From: a virus
DNA: 30,020 bases
Strand: one strand, 5' to 3'
Virus record (IMG/VR): IMGVR_UViG_3300030430_003426
Span: 1 to 30,020 of that record
In this document: positions 12,747 to 20,432 of the stretch, piece after piece
Position numbering within the stretch: position 1 is the stretch's first letter
How the letters are laid out: each line of letters begins with the position of its first letter
Program-made: the position numbers and the translations under genes
Notes under the pieces: generated by a model
The model's database searches: none
Told to the model about the DNA's origin: nothing
The model's input: the letters and a program-made list of their open reading frames with translations, nothing else

Positions 12747-12848
12747 TGTTTTGCCAAGTCACCGCGCTGCTCACGGTGAAACACCGAAACAAAATTTTGT
12801 TTTGCCAAACCCCCGCGCTGCGCAGAATGAAACATCAAAACATATCGT
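12747..12848. repeat. 51-bp imperfect tandem repeat
   Basis: Two units (12747-12797 and 12798-12848) share TGTTTTGCCAA, then CCGCGCTGC, then a GAAACAxCxAAACA segment. A further copy of GAAACATCAAAACA lies upstream, at the end of the 98-residue gene. CGGTG-AAA-CACCG forms a small hairpin in the first unit. No convincing gene runs through 12744-12947. A packaging, origin or recombination site is possible. Confidence 0.75.
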
Positions 12849-12891
12849 TAGGCGGGTTTGGGTTTGTGGGTTACAGGCTGCTAATTCAAAA

Positions 12892-12933
12892 GACAAAAGA
12901 AAAGCCGATAGAGTACTGTGACCCTATCGGCTT
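12892..12933 (-). terminator. Intrinsic terminator of the lone minus-strand gene
   Basis: On the minus strand, AAGCCGATAG pairs with CTATCGGCTT (10 bp, 12-nt loop) followed by TTTTCTTTTGTCTTTT. There is no T-run on the plus side. Confidence 0.85.
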
Positions 12934-12947
12934 AAAGGTTAGATGGA

Positions 12948-13127
12948 TTAGTATTGTATGTCAAAATATGATTCTGCAAATGCAACAATTTGTGAACGTG
13001 TAGCGTTGATGTCAGGGTGTTCTATTGCATCGGTTATAAAACATTCTGCATATTCATATCGAGTATCATAGCAATCATCGATATTGGGTATAAGGTGGTA
13101 GTCGTTGTAGAATTGTTCGAGTGTCAT
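12948..13127 (-). CDS. 59-residue acidic protein, isolated antisense gene
   Basis: ATG at 13127 with AAAAGGAG eight bases upstream and its own terminator 15 bp after the stop. The product is small and acidic: MTLEQFYNDYHLIPNIDDCY, DTRYEYAECFITDAIEHP, then a helix TRSQIVAFAESYF. It resembles the tiny early proteins in size and charge but not clearly in sequence. It faces away from the terminase operon. The promoter near 13221 shares words with the main minus promoter, so it is probably expressed at the same early stage. Confidence 0.75.
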   Translation of the reverse strand: MTLEQFYNDYHLIPNIDDCYDTRYEYAECFITDAIEHPDINATRSQIVAFAESYFDIQY

Positions 13128-13198
13128 GTTGACTCCTTTTGTGGTTGGTTGTTAGGTTATATCGCCAGTGTGGGCGGGTAGTGGGTTGTATACGGTTC

Positions 13199-13249
13199 AA
13201 CACAAACCCCTTTGTGTTATAGTATACAGATCCCACGAACTGCTCACAC
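13199..13249 (-). promoter_or_regulatory. Minus-strand promoter overlapped by an inverted repeat (candidate operator)
   Basis: Minus strand: GTGTGA (13249-13244, weak), 17-bp spacer, TATACT (13226-13221). A perfect inverted repeat AACACAAA-CCCC-TTTGTGTT (13199-13218) covers the expected start site. CTGTATACT and TTGAACC also occur at the promoter near 10352, suggesting shared control. The repeat could be an operator or a 5' hairpin. Confidence 0.6.
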
Positions 13250-13460
13250 GCACGATTAACCGGCTACCACGTACAAGGTTTTACATGCGGCTAAATTCAA
13301 TGACTTGCATACACTGATCGATTGCTGTATTGTATATTCAAGCATCGTGTATGATACACCTTATACATGGTGACTTTGTTCTTTAATCTTGAGGGATATA
13401 CACTAGGCTAGTATCGAGGGACATGGGGTGCTAGCCTTCCTTTACCTACCAGGTCAATAC
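13250..13460 (+). other. Non-coding leader upstream of the terminase gene
   Basis: About 210 bp with no supported gene. A weak plus-strand promoter candidate is TTGCAT (13305-13310), 17 bp, TATTGT (13328-13333). Just before the terminase start there is ACCTACCAGG, a variant of the early leader motif. No terminator or clear repeat is seen. Confidence 0.4.
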
Positions 13461-14966
13461 ATGGAATCAATACAACATCAGATAGCGCGGGTATTTAGTG
13501 ACCCTTTTGAGTTTATCCAACGTCTTAAAATAGTGGATAAATCTGGTAAGGTTGTACCCCTACGACTGAACGCAGAACAGATAGACATTATCAACGCCTT
13601 ACAGGAGGGTAGGGATACCCTTGTACTCAAGCCTAGACAGATAGGGTCTAGTACTGTTGTTTGTGCATACATGTTTTGGAAGGCCTATACAGCAACAACA
13701 CCACTAACATTAATAATACTATCCTATAAGATAGCAAGTTCTAAACACTTGTTACATATCCACAAAAGGTTTTATCAATACTTACCAGAGGGATTAAAAA
13801 GGGAGTTAGATACAGACAACACAACAGAGCTAGCATTTAAGGGTGGTGGACGTATCATAGCGGCGGCAGCTACCCAGGCAGGGGGTCTACGGTCTCAGAC
13901 GTGTTCTATGCTACACATATCAGAGTATGCCTTTGCAGAGAATCCAGAGGAACTCAAGGCTACGGCTATCAGTGCCTTGAATGATGGGCAGTTAATAATA
14001 GAGAGTACAGCGAACTATTACAATGATGCCTTGTGGAAGGAAGTACATAAACATCAGATAGGCGAGGCAGATTGGAATTACTTATTCTTTCCATGGTTTA
14101 AGCATGCAGAGTATTGTATGGATGATATACCAGATGAGGAGATAAAGTTACAGGAGGACTTTGGGCTTACACTGGGTCAGTTTGCATGGAGGCGTGAAAA
14201 GATAAGTAAGTTAGGTTGGGAGAAGTTTATACGAGAGTATCCGATGACCTTGGATGAAGCATATCGTATATCCGGGAATACCTATTTTACGTATGATGAT
14301 TTTGAGCATGTGGATGTATTGACGGTTAGTCCTACAGAGTGGGTGACATTTGAGGAGCCAAATGCAGACGACACGTATGCGATAGGGGTAGATGTTAGTG
14401 GTGGTGTAGGTAGGGATTATGCTGTAGTGTTTTGTGTGTCTAGGATGACTTTACAGCCGGTCTGTATATACCGTTCGAATACGGTTAGTCCTGTTCAACT
14501 GGCAGATTATATTTATGATATGTCGGTGACGTACAACAATGCATTGACGTTGGTAGAGAGTAACAACTATGGGTTGGCTACGATACAGGAACTGGTGCAC
14601 CAGGGGTTCCATCGTTTTTGGAAGGATGCGCATACGGGTAAGGACTTTCTGACAACGAGTAGGAGTAAGCCACTACTATTTGAGAACTTGAAGAAGGGTA
14701 TACAGACGGGTGCAATACGGTTGATAGACAATGTAACGATGACAGAACTAAGAAGTATCACAGTAGACGAGAAGGGTATATTAAGGTTTGGTGAGGATGT
14801 GGAGAGTCACTGTGACAGTGCAATGGCGATGGCATTGGCGTATTGGTGTTTAAACAGTGTAAAGATAAAGCAGAGTGCATTTTTGCCGGATTGGATTATC
14901 AGTCAGAAAGCAGATAGGCAGTTGCAGACAAGTGGTGTCAGTCCGCATTTGCATAGGAGATACTGA
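13461..14966 (+). CDS. terL: Terminase large subunit
   Basis: 501 residues from the ATG at 13461 (AGG seven bases upstream); a GTG at 13428 in frame would add 11 residues. It packages DNA into the prohead, with an N-terminal ATPase and a C-terminal nuclease. A Walker A-like P-loop is at LVLKPRQIGSST (~54-65), Walker B SMLHISEYAF (~149-158) and coupling motif ESTA (~181-184). The RNase H-like nuclease acidic residues fit GVDVSGGVGRDY (D311), LVESNNYG (E366) and ESHCDSAMA (D452). The length is normal. ATA, AGA and AGG codons are conspicuous compared with the capsid gene. The next gene starts within the TGATG at its stop. Confidence 0.97.
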   Translation: MESIQHQIARVFSDPFEFIQRLKIVDKSGKVVPLRLNAEQIDIINALQEGRDTLVLKPRQIGSSTVVCAYMFWKAYTATTPLTLIILSYKIASSKHLLHIHKRFYQYLPEGLKRELDTDNTTELAFKGGGRIIAAAATQAGGLRSQTCSMLHISEYAFAENPEELKATAISALNDGQLIIESTANYYNDALWKEVHKHQIGEADWNYLFFPWFKHAEYCMDDIPDEEIKLQEDFGLTLGQFAWRREKISKLGWEKFIREYPMTLDEAYRISGNTYFTYDDFEHVDVLTVSPTEWVTFEEPNADDTYAIGVDVSGGVGRDYAVVFCVSRMTLQPVCIYRSNTVSPVQLADYIYDMSVTYNNALTLVESNNYGLATIQELVHQGFHRFWKDAHTGKDFLTTSRSKPLLFENLKKGIQTGAIRLIDNVTMTELRSITVDEKGILRFGEDVESHCDSAMAMALAYWCLNSVKIKQSAFLPDWIISQKADRQLQTSGVSPHLHRRY

Positions 14967-15217
14967 TGGATGGTAAGCCGTTAAGTGTGTGTCCTGTGTG
15001 TGCATCGTATCCTTGTAAATGCAAAGTGGGGGTAGAGCTTGAACTGGTTCGTTTGACGTACAAGGTGGGTAGCGATAGGTTTGTAGTGTGGATACCAAAG
15101 GTGTTGGTGGACCAGTACAAAAGTCTGTACAAAGAGTTTGAGGTAATGTGTGCGGATGGTAGTGTAGTGGTGTATAGTAGTGGTGTTGTTACGGAGAAGA
15201 ACAATGAGAACCAATAG
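14966..15217 (+). CDS. Small zinc-knuckle protein
   Basis: 83 residues starting one base into the terminase stop, AGGAG upstream. The N-terminus has C9, C12, C17 and C19 (SVCPVCASYPCKCK), a probable zinc-binding knuckle. A beta-rich part follows (VGVELELVRLTYKVGSDRFVV). The gene overlaps the portal gene start by 14 bases. Function unknown. Its place between terminase and portal suggests a packaging or head accessory. Confidence 0.7.
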   Translation: MDGKPLSVCPVCASYPCKCKVGVELELVRLTYKVGSDRFVVWIPKVLVDQYKSLYKEFEVMCADGSVVVYSSGVVTEKNNENQ

Positions 15218-16844
15218 AGAAGCAGTGGCATTAATACGTACGGTATTGGATGAGCACAACCATTTTTGGGATGACCAGCGCGCGGAGATGAAGAGGTATC
15301 GGGATGTCTATGAGAATCGTTTCTGGCAGTCAGAGTATATGGATGACACAATGGTCCGAGTGGAGACAGCCGACTGCTTCAGCTACGTTGAAGGTTTTAT
15401 TGCTAGTCTGTTTTCTCGCAATCCTGCTGTTGTTGTGGCAAAAGATGCATCAATCATAGAAGGAAATGCAAAGATGGCAGAGGCTGTTGTCAACCGATTT
15501 TTGTTTGACAAGAGAGAGCAGCTCGAGATTGCATCAAGACTTGCCCTTATTTATCCTGCTTCATTCCTCAAACTATCTCCTACGGATAGCACGGATATGC
15601 TTGAGAAGGTATCCATCCGTGCGATTCCGTGCTGGGAAGTGATAGTGGATATGGATGCGAGTGCTTGGGATGAACAGAGGTTTATGGCGCATGTGTACTA
15701 CTTGCCGATGCCAGAGGTACGGCAGCGGTTTGGATCAAAGAAGTTTACACCGATACCCAAGGTGGATTACTTTACACCGCAGGAGAAGTACACTGGGGTA
15801 AGTGAGGATTTGCCCAATGATTATTTGTATGTACAGATAGTGGAGTTCTATGACCTGGCATATGACAAACTGTACTTTTGGAGTGCAAACTACAAAGATG
15901 GTGGCGAACTGTTGGAGAAGAGTGAGATACCGGTGCGAACATATGATGACCGTCCCATGAGTCCGTTGTGTCCACTTTACTATGCACGCAAGCCAGAGAA
16001 GCCTATGTGTGGGTTGTCTGCAGTAAGTCGAGTGTACGACCAGTTTTACGAGAAAAACATCCTGCGTACATACTGGGCAAACAGTGTGCGTAGAGACAGT
16101 AGACAGTACTTGTACAAAGAAGGGTCACTCGATGAAGAGGCCCTGGCAAAGATTACAGCAGGTGTTGACGGTGCAATGATTGCAGTAGATGAACCAGTGT
16201 TGGATGGTATCATCCGTGCTGTTGGTGTAGAACCATTGTCAGGTAACTTCGATAGATATTTAGGGTATATAGAGCAAGATATAAACCGCGGCAGCATTTT
16301 GGCACCGTTTAGTCGAGGGGAAGCGACGAAGGCAACGGCGACCGAAGTGACTGCCCTTGCTCAATACAGCGCATCAGAGATTGGTAAGTTGGCAAGAGAG
16401 CGAGACAATGCCATTGAACTGATTGCCCTTGCCTACTTGCGTATTGTATCATTGCTTGCTGAAGACAAAGACCAAGCTGTGATTGAGGTAGAGGGTTTAC
16501 CAAAGGTTATCACGGTACAAGACTTGGATGCCAAGTTTAAGATTGTGGCATTAGACCAAAGTAGCACTCCACTATCAGAAGCACTGAAAAGAAACAACCT
16601 TGTTCAACTGCTACCTGTGCTTACAAGTCTAGGTGTGCCTGCTGAAAAGATTAAAGAAGAACTTATACGTATTTATGACTTGCCAGAATCATTTATGGAA
16701 GCCCCTCCAGCACCACCAGCACCACCACAAGGTATGGGAGGTCCTGCACCGGAGCAAATGCAAACAACTCCAGGCGAGATAGGTGCGCAAGGTGAACTAC
16801 CATCTGCACAACTTGCTGCCATGCTCAACACACAGAGACAATAA
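15204..16844 (+). CDS. Portal protein
   Basis: 546 residues from the ATG at 15204 (GGAG seven bases upstream). The portal is the dodecameric ring at the capsid vertex through which DNA is packaged and to which the tail attaches. Size, order (terminase, portal, scaffold, capsid) and sequence features fit: helical start with WDDQRAEMKRYRDVYENRF, a wing region with aromatic strands (YLYVQIVEFYDLAYDKLYFW), CGLSAVSRVYDQFYEKNILRTY before the stem, and ATKATATEVTALAQYSASEIG, a common portal stem/crown motif. A Pro-rich linker (EAPPAPPAPPQG) and Gln-rich tail end it. It overlaps the genes on both sides. Confidence 0.93.
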   Translation: MRTNREAVALIRTVLDEHNHFWDDQRAEMKRYRDVYENRFWQSEYMDDTMVRVETADCFSYVEGFIASLFSRNPAVVVAKDASIIEGNAKMAEAVVNRFLFDKREQLEIASRLALIYPASFLKLSPTDSTDMLEKVSIRAIPCWEVIVDMDASAWDEQRFMAHVYYLPMPEVRQRFGSKKFTPIPKVDYFTPQEKYTGVSEDLPNDYLYVQIVEFYDLAYDKLYFWSANYKDGGELLEKSEIPVRTYDDRPMSPLCPLYYARKPEKPMCGLSAVSRVYDQFYEKNILRTYWANSVRRDSRQYLYKEGSLDEEALAKITAGVDGAMIAVDEPVLDGIIRAVGVEPLSGNFDRYLGYIEQDINRGSILAPFSRGEATKATATEVTALAQYSASEIGKLARERDNAIELIALAYLRIVSLLAEDKDQAVIEVEGLPKVITVQDLDAKFKIVALDQSSTPLSEALKRNNLVQLLPVLTSLGVPAEKIKEELIRIYDLPESFMEAPPAPPAPPQGMGGPAPEQMQTTPGEIGAQGELPSAQLAAMLNTQRQ

Positions 16845-17332
16845 TGCCATTGTACACCTACCGATGCCAAGCCTGTAACAAAATACATGAAGAGATAGTC
16901 TCGTTTACAGACCATCAAAACAACTTTGTGCCTAAGGTGTGTGGTACTGACACATATGAATCTGGATGTGGCGGTAAACTTTACCGTATGTTAATAGCAC
17001 CAAGTACGCACAGCAGTTGGGCTGGAACGGGTAAACATGGTGTAAACGGGTATTTTTCTAAGGCATTGGGTAAACACGTAGCCAATAGGCACACAGAGCA
17101 AAAAATTATGGAGAGCAGAGGCTTTGTGTGTGAGGCTGATTTGCCCAAAGACCGTTGGGATACAGCAGTTGAAACACAGAAAAGACGTGTTACAGCACAA
17201 GATAAATCAATAGAAACCTACACAGAGGCTTTGAAAAGTGGTAAAACAAAAGAAGAGGCTGTGGTGGAGGCGTTTCCTGCACGCGATGCAGTCAGTGGTA
17301 AGTTGGATGAAACTTGGGGGAAAAGTGAATGA
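16844..17332 (+). CDS. FmdB-like zinc-ribbon protein
   Basis: 162 residues, starting in TAATG one base before the portal stop ends. MPLYTYRCQACNKIHEE is the FmdB-type start; C8 and C11 pair with later Cys (about C33 and C42) to make a zinc ribbon. The rest is a Lys/Glu-rich helical region (ETQKRRVTAQDKSIETYTEA). Such ribbons are frequent next to portal and scaffold genes in aquatic phages, role unknown. It might regulate, or act in head assembly. Confidence 0.8.
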   Translation: MPLYTYRCQACNKIHEEIVSFTDHQNNFVPKVCGTDTYESGCGGKLYRMLIAPSTHSSWAGTGKHGVNGYFSKALGKHVANRHTEQKIMESRGFVCEADLPKDRWDTAVETQKRRVTAQDKSIETYTEALKSGKTKEEAVVEAFPARDAVSGKLDETWGKSE

Positions 17333-17813
17333 AGAAATGTTAGAGGCTGAAATCAGTGCAGCCGAGCAAGATGAAGAAGTGGCGTTTGCACAAATGGCAC
17401 CACGTGGTAGATTCAGTGCCAAAGCATTGAACAACCTGGTCAAAGCCGCAAACCGTTTGCTCCCAAAGTTTGGACAAACACCAGACTATCCTTTGTTTCA
17501 AGGAGACATCACAGAGTTTCCAACAGACTTTGTACGCGTGCTTGCAATGTTTCAAGGTGCAACAGATGATGCTGTAGAGCAGGGTATTGTAGACGACGAG
17601 TTTGGATTTGACTTTGAGAACATAACTTCGGACGCCAATCTTATGGTTCTTGCTGGTAAAATTAACAAACTGGCATCCGACAAACAATACGACAGATACC
17701 TACGGTCACAACCTACTGATGAAGAGACTGAAGAAGGTATCACAGAAGATGAAATCACAACTGAAGACATGCCACTTGAGGATGTCGAAACTTTATTTAT
17801 GGAGAGAATGTAA
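17325..17813 (+). CDS. Hypothetical head-region protein
   Basis: 162 residues from the GTG at 17325 (GGGGGAAAA before it). An ATG at 17337 is the other option; starts further upstream lie deep in the previous gene. The N-terminal region is helical and acidic (EEMLEAEISAAEQDEEVAF), the middle (KALNNLVKAANRLLPKFGQ) is basic-hydrophobic, and the C-terminus is very acidic (TDEETEEGITEDEITTED). No family recognised. The gene is linked to neighbours by overlaps, between portal and scaffold. It could be a head accessory or an assembly chaperone. Confidence 0.75.
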   Translation: MNEEMLEAEISAAEQDEEVAFAQMAPRGRFSAKALNNLVKAANRLLPKFGQTPDYPLFQGDITEFPTDFVRVLAMFQGATDDAVEQGIVDDEFGFDFENITSDANLMVLAGKINKLASDKQYDRYLRSQPTDEETEEGITEDEITTEDMPLEDVETLFMERM

Positions 17814-17968
17814 TGCCTAAAGTTAACGGAAAGAAGTTCCCATACACAGCCAAGGGAAAAGCTGCTGCAAAAAAAGCCAAGGATGCCAAGAAGTCAAAAA
17901 TGGCTAAAGTGCGTGCAGCCAAGCGTAAGAAAACCATGCCTAAAAAAGGCGCATACAAAAGGAAATGA
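17813..17968 (+). CDS. 51-residue Lys-rich basic peptide
   Basis: ATG at 17813, one base into the previous stop (TAATG), in the middle of an unbroken operon. MPKVNGKKFPYTAKGKAAAK is a short motif I recall from many phage structural modules (V-G-KKFPYT..G..AAK). The remainder is almost all Lys, Ala and Arg. It would bind nucleic acid or an acidic partner, and its acidic neighbour or the scaffold's acidic N-terminus are candidates. Function unknown. Confidence 0.75.
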   Translation: MPKVNGKKFPYTAKGKAAAKKAKDAKKSKMAKVRAAKRKKTMPKKGAYKRK

Positions 17969-17970
17969 AA

Positions 17971-18834
17971 ATGAATAACACTACCTCCGGTGCGGAGACT
18001 GTTGAAAACGTAGACACGCCAGAAACAACTGAAACTGAAACTGAAGCAGTAGAAACTGAAGATGTGGAAACACCTGATGGTGATGATAGTGTTGATGGTG
18101 GTGAAGAAGATGTAGAGCTTATGACCATTGAGGAACTGTTGGGCCTTAATGAAGAAGACTACGAAGAGTTTACCGAAGATGCCAACCACAAAGGTATGAA
18201 ACCACTTCATGAGTGGATGCAGCACATACCTGAAGATGTGAGAAAACATGTTGCTAACATTCGTTCATCATATACTCAAAAGACACAAGAGTTGGCTGAA
18301 ATGCGTAGAGCACTTGAAGCCGAACGAGCAGAACTGCATCGTCAACAAGAGCATGCGGTAAACAATCCTTTTCTCAAACGTGCTGAAGAAGAGTTGGCAA
18401 AAGAAGAAGAGTACGACATCTACACTACAGAAGGGATGCAGGCTGAAATTAAACGTCAAGCCGCAAAGATGCTTCAGGAAATGATGAAGCCTGCTCAAGA
18501 AGAAATGATGATGAAACAGCGTCGTATGCAACTTGAACAGTTTAAGGTAGACAATCCACAACTAATGGAAGACGACTACCGTTTGCCAGTGGCTCAGATG
18601 TTACAGGATAGACCAGAGTTGCGATTGGAAGATGCGTACTACATTGTAAAAGCCAAGGTGGATGCAGAAAAACTCAAGGTAGAACGAGCACAAGTGGCTA
18701 AACAAAAGTCTACTAGACGTGAAACATTGCGTAAAACATCTGGTGGCAAGTCAGTGACCCCAAGTGGAACACCAAAGTTTCGTGATGCCTGGGAAGCCTT
18801 CCAATATCACAAGTCACAAAAAGCCAAAAAGTAG
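17971..18834 (+). CDS. Scaffolding protein
   Basis: 287 residues. The ATG at 17971 has AGGA seven bases upstream, while the ATG at 17965 lies too close to it. Scaffolds guide capsid assembly and leave before packaging. This one has the expected plan: a very acidic N-terminus (residues ~8-70, Thr/Glu/Asp), a long helical Glu/Lys/Gln/Met-rich middle (QKTQELAEMRRALEAERAEL, EEMMMKQRRMQLEQF), and a basic C-terminus (TRRETLRKTSGGKSV, FQYHKSQKAKK) that would contact the coat protein. It lies between portal and capsid genes. Confidence 0.9.
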   Translation: MNNTTSGAETVENVDTPETTETETEAVETEDVETPDGDDSVDGGEEDVELMTIEELLGLNEEDYEEFTEDANHKGMKPLHEWMQHIPEDVRKHVANIRSSYTQKTQELAEMRRALEAERAELHRQQEHAVNNPFLKRAEEELAKEEEYDIYTTEGMQAEIKRQAAKMLQEMMKPAQEEMMMKQRRMQLEQFKVDNPQLMEDDYRLPVAQMLQDRPELRLEDAYYIVKAKVDAEKLKVERAQVAKQKSTRRETLRKTSGGKSVTPSGTPKFRDAWEAFQYHKSQKAKK

Positions 18835-18842
18835 AGGATGTC

Positions 18843-19268
18843 ATGCCCAAAGGTAAGCGCAACGTAGACAAAATCATTGTACATCATTCTGCTTCTCCAA
18901 AGTCAACGACAAGAGAACAGATATATGATTGGCATGTCAATGGCAACGGTTGGTCTGACATTGGGTACCACTACATTGTTTTGGGAACCGGGGAAGTGGT
19001 TGCAGGGCGACACATTAACAAAACTGGTGCACATTGCAAAGGTAAAAACAAGGGTTCCATTGGTATTTGTGTTACAGGAAATACATCCAGTGAAGCACCT
19101 AGCACTGCACAAATGGAATCTCTGTGGGGCAAAATTAAAATGTTAATGGAAGATTATGGTCTTGAACGCAGTGATGTTTATGGACATAGAGACTTCGGAA
19201 CAACCGAGTGCCCAGGTAACTACTTGTATGCAATGTTACAACAGTTCAAAGGCGGATTGCTTGCATAG
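18843..19268 (+). CDS. N-acetylmuramoyl-L-alanine amidase (endolysin, T7-lysozyme type)
   Basis: 141 residues (T7 lysozyme is 151) from the ATG at 18843 (AGAGGATGTC upstream). It cleaves the bond between MurNAc and L-Ala in peptidoglycan. Zinc ligands are visible: VHHSA (H14 or H15), YGHRDF (H115) and TECPG (C123); GYHYIV supplies the conserved Tyr. There is no signal peptide, so a holin would be needed for release. The position between scaffold and capsid is unusual for a lysis enzyme. A virion-associated wall-opening role is the alternative. Confidence 0.93.
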   Translation: MPKGKRNVDKIIVHHSASPKSTTREQIYDWHVNGNGWSDIGYHYIVLGTGEVVAGRHINKTGAHCKGKNKGSIGICVTGNTSSEAPSTAQMESLWGKIKMLMEDYGLERSDVYGHRDFGTTECPGNYLYAMLQQFKGGLLA

Positions 19269-19270
19269 GG

Positions 19271-19299
19271 TTGACAATAGAACAATTACAATTTAAAAT
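19271..19299 (+). promoter_or_regulatory. Strong sigma70-type promoter for the capsid gene
   Basis: TTGACA (19271-19276, perfect), 17-bp spacer, TAAAAT (19294-19299). The expected start is near 19306, leaving a ~90-base leader with a small hairpin ATTCC-ACA-GGAAT (19341-19353) before the capsid ATG. Confidence 0.85.
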
Positions 19300-19398
19300 G
19301 CCTATGTCAAACAAACTCTTTGAGCACTTGCGAGACAACCATTCCACAGGAATACGGTTTAGGCGAAACTACATAAACTAAACATTATAGGTAAAACA

Positions 19399-20421
19399 AT
19401 GGCTATTTCGAATGATTTGCTATCGTCAACCTTGTATTCCATCCGTGATGGCGAAGTTGACGAATTATTTCAAAAGGTTGCATTCCTTGACAATGCAAAA
19501 CGTTTTGGCGGTATTGAGTATGAAGATGGTGGTATCAAGATCCAACGTCCCCTCTCAATTGCTGAACACTCTCAAATCACCAACCTTCCTACTGGATACG
19601 AAGCAGTAAACCTTGCTGTTAAAGACGTATTGCAACCTGCTATTTATGAGTGGGCTGACTTTACTGCTCCAATCGTTATCACCAAGAAAGAAGAGTTGGA
19701 AAACAAAGGCGAGAAAGCAATCGTTAAGATTGTTGAAGCTCGTATGCGCTCTGTTATGGGTATGCTTCGACGTGAGTTAAACAAGCAGTTGCTACGCGGT
19801 AACTCTACTGTTTTAACCACTGTAAACACTTTGAACGGTGACGTTACTGGTGGATTCTTGGAAGCAGAAACTAAGACTCAACAGGCTGCTGCTGGTAACA
19901 CTGTTGGTGGTATCTCTAAGCAGACGTATCCAGTAAACGGTTGGTTAAATCAGTTGGCTGACATTCAAGGTGCATTTGGTACAAACGGTATTCTTGGTAT
20001 GCAACAAATGGCAATCCAAGCAAACACTGTAACTCACATGGGTGAGATTCAATGTGTGCTTTTGTCTGAAGCAGCAATGGCAAACTACCGTCGTGCTTTG
20101 TTCCAACAAGAACGATACATCAACGAAACCACACTTGATGGTGGACGTATGCAACTTGCCTTTGGTGGTGCTGTTGTTGAGCAAGACCTTGAGCTTGGAT
20201 TTACATACAACGCATCAACTGGTGCCGCTCCATTGTCTGGCTACTTCCTGAACTTTGACGGTGTTAAGTTGTGCATGCACAAAGATGCTGACTTCGCTGT
20301 TTCACCTTTCGAGCACATTTCTGGAACTACAGCACGAGCTGCGCAATTGTATGTTAAAATGCAATTGATTGCAGACCACCTCGGTTCTTGTGGTGTTCTC
20401 TTTGACGCAGACACTTTCTAA
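19399..20421 (+). CDS. Major capsid protein
   Basis: 340 residues, a normal length for an HK97-fold coat protein. The order scaffold, capsid, decoration protein, tail adaptor and a dedicated strong promoter all agree. Segments typical of phage coat proteins include a helix-rich start (ELFQKVAFLDNAKRFGG), VNLAVKDVLQPAIYEWADFT (spine region), a long helix with VEARMRSVMGMLRRELNKQLL, and FLNFDGVKLCMHKDADFAVSPF near the end. CGT, GCT and AAC codons dominate, unlike the ATA/AGG-rich terminase gene, as expected for a highly expressed protein. Confidence 0.92.
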   Translation: MAISNDLLSSTLYSIRDGEVDELFQKVAFLDNAKRFGGIEYEDGGIKIQRPLSIAEHSQITNLPTGYEAVNLAVKDVLQPAIYEWADFTAPIVITKKEELENKGEKAIVKIVEARMRSVMGMLRRELNKQLLRGNSTVLTTVNTLNGDVTGGFLEAETKTQQAAAGNTVGGISKQTYPVNGWLNQLADIQGAFGTNGILGMQQMAIQANTVTHMGEIQCVLLSEAAMANYRRALFQQERYINETTLDGGRMQLAFGGAVVEQDLELGFTYNASTGAAPLSGYFLNFDGVKLCMHKDADFAVSPFEHISGTTARAAQLYVKMQLIADHLGSCGVLFDADTF

Positions 20422-20432
20422 GGAGGTTTATC

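Noticed and set aside
12539-12838. Frames on both strands through the 51-bp repeat that give repeated protein motifs
   Set aside because: The apparent protein repeats come from the DNA repeat itself; the frames overlap one another in several phases and have no SD.
14850-15351. Overlapping minus-strand frames opposite the terminase-portal junction
   Set aside because: Thr/Tyr/His-rich shadow sequences opposite well-supported plus genes, without ribosome binding sites.
19298-19382. 27-codon frame before the capsid gene
   Set aside because: Its ATG lies in the -10 box of the capsid promoter, so the main transcript would not include it.
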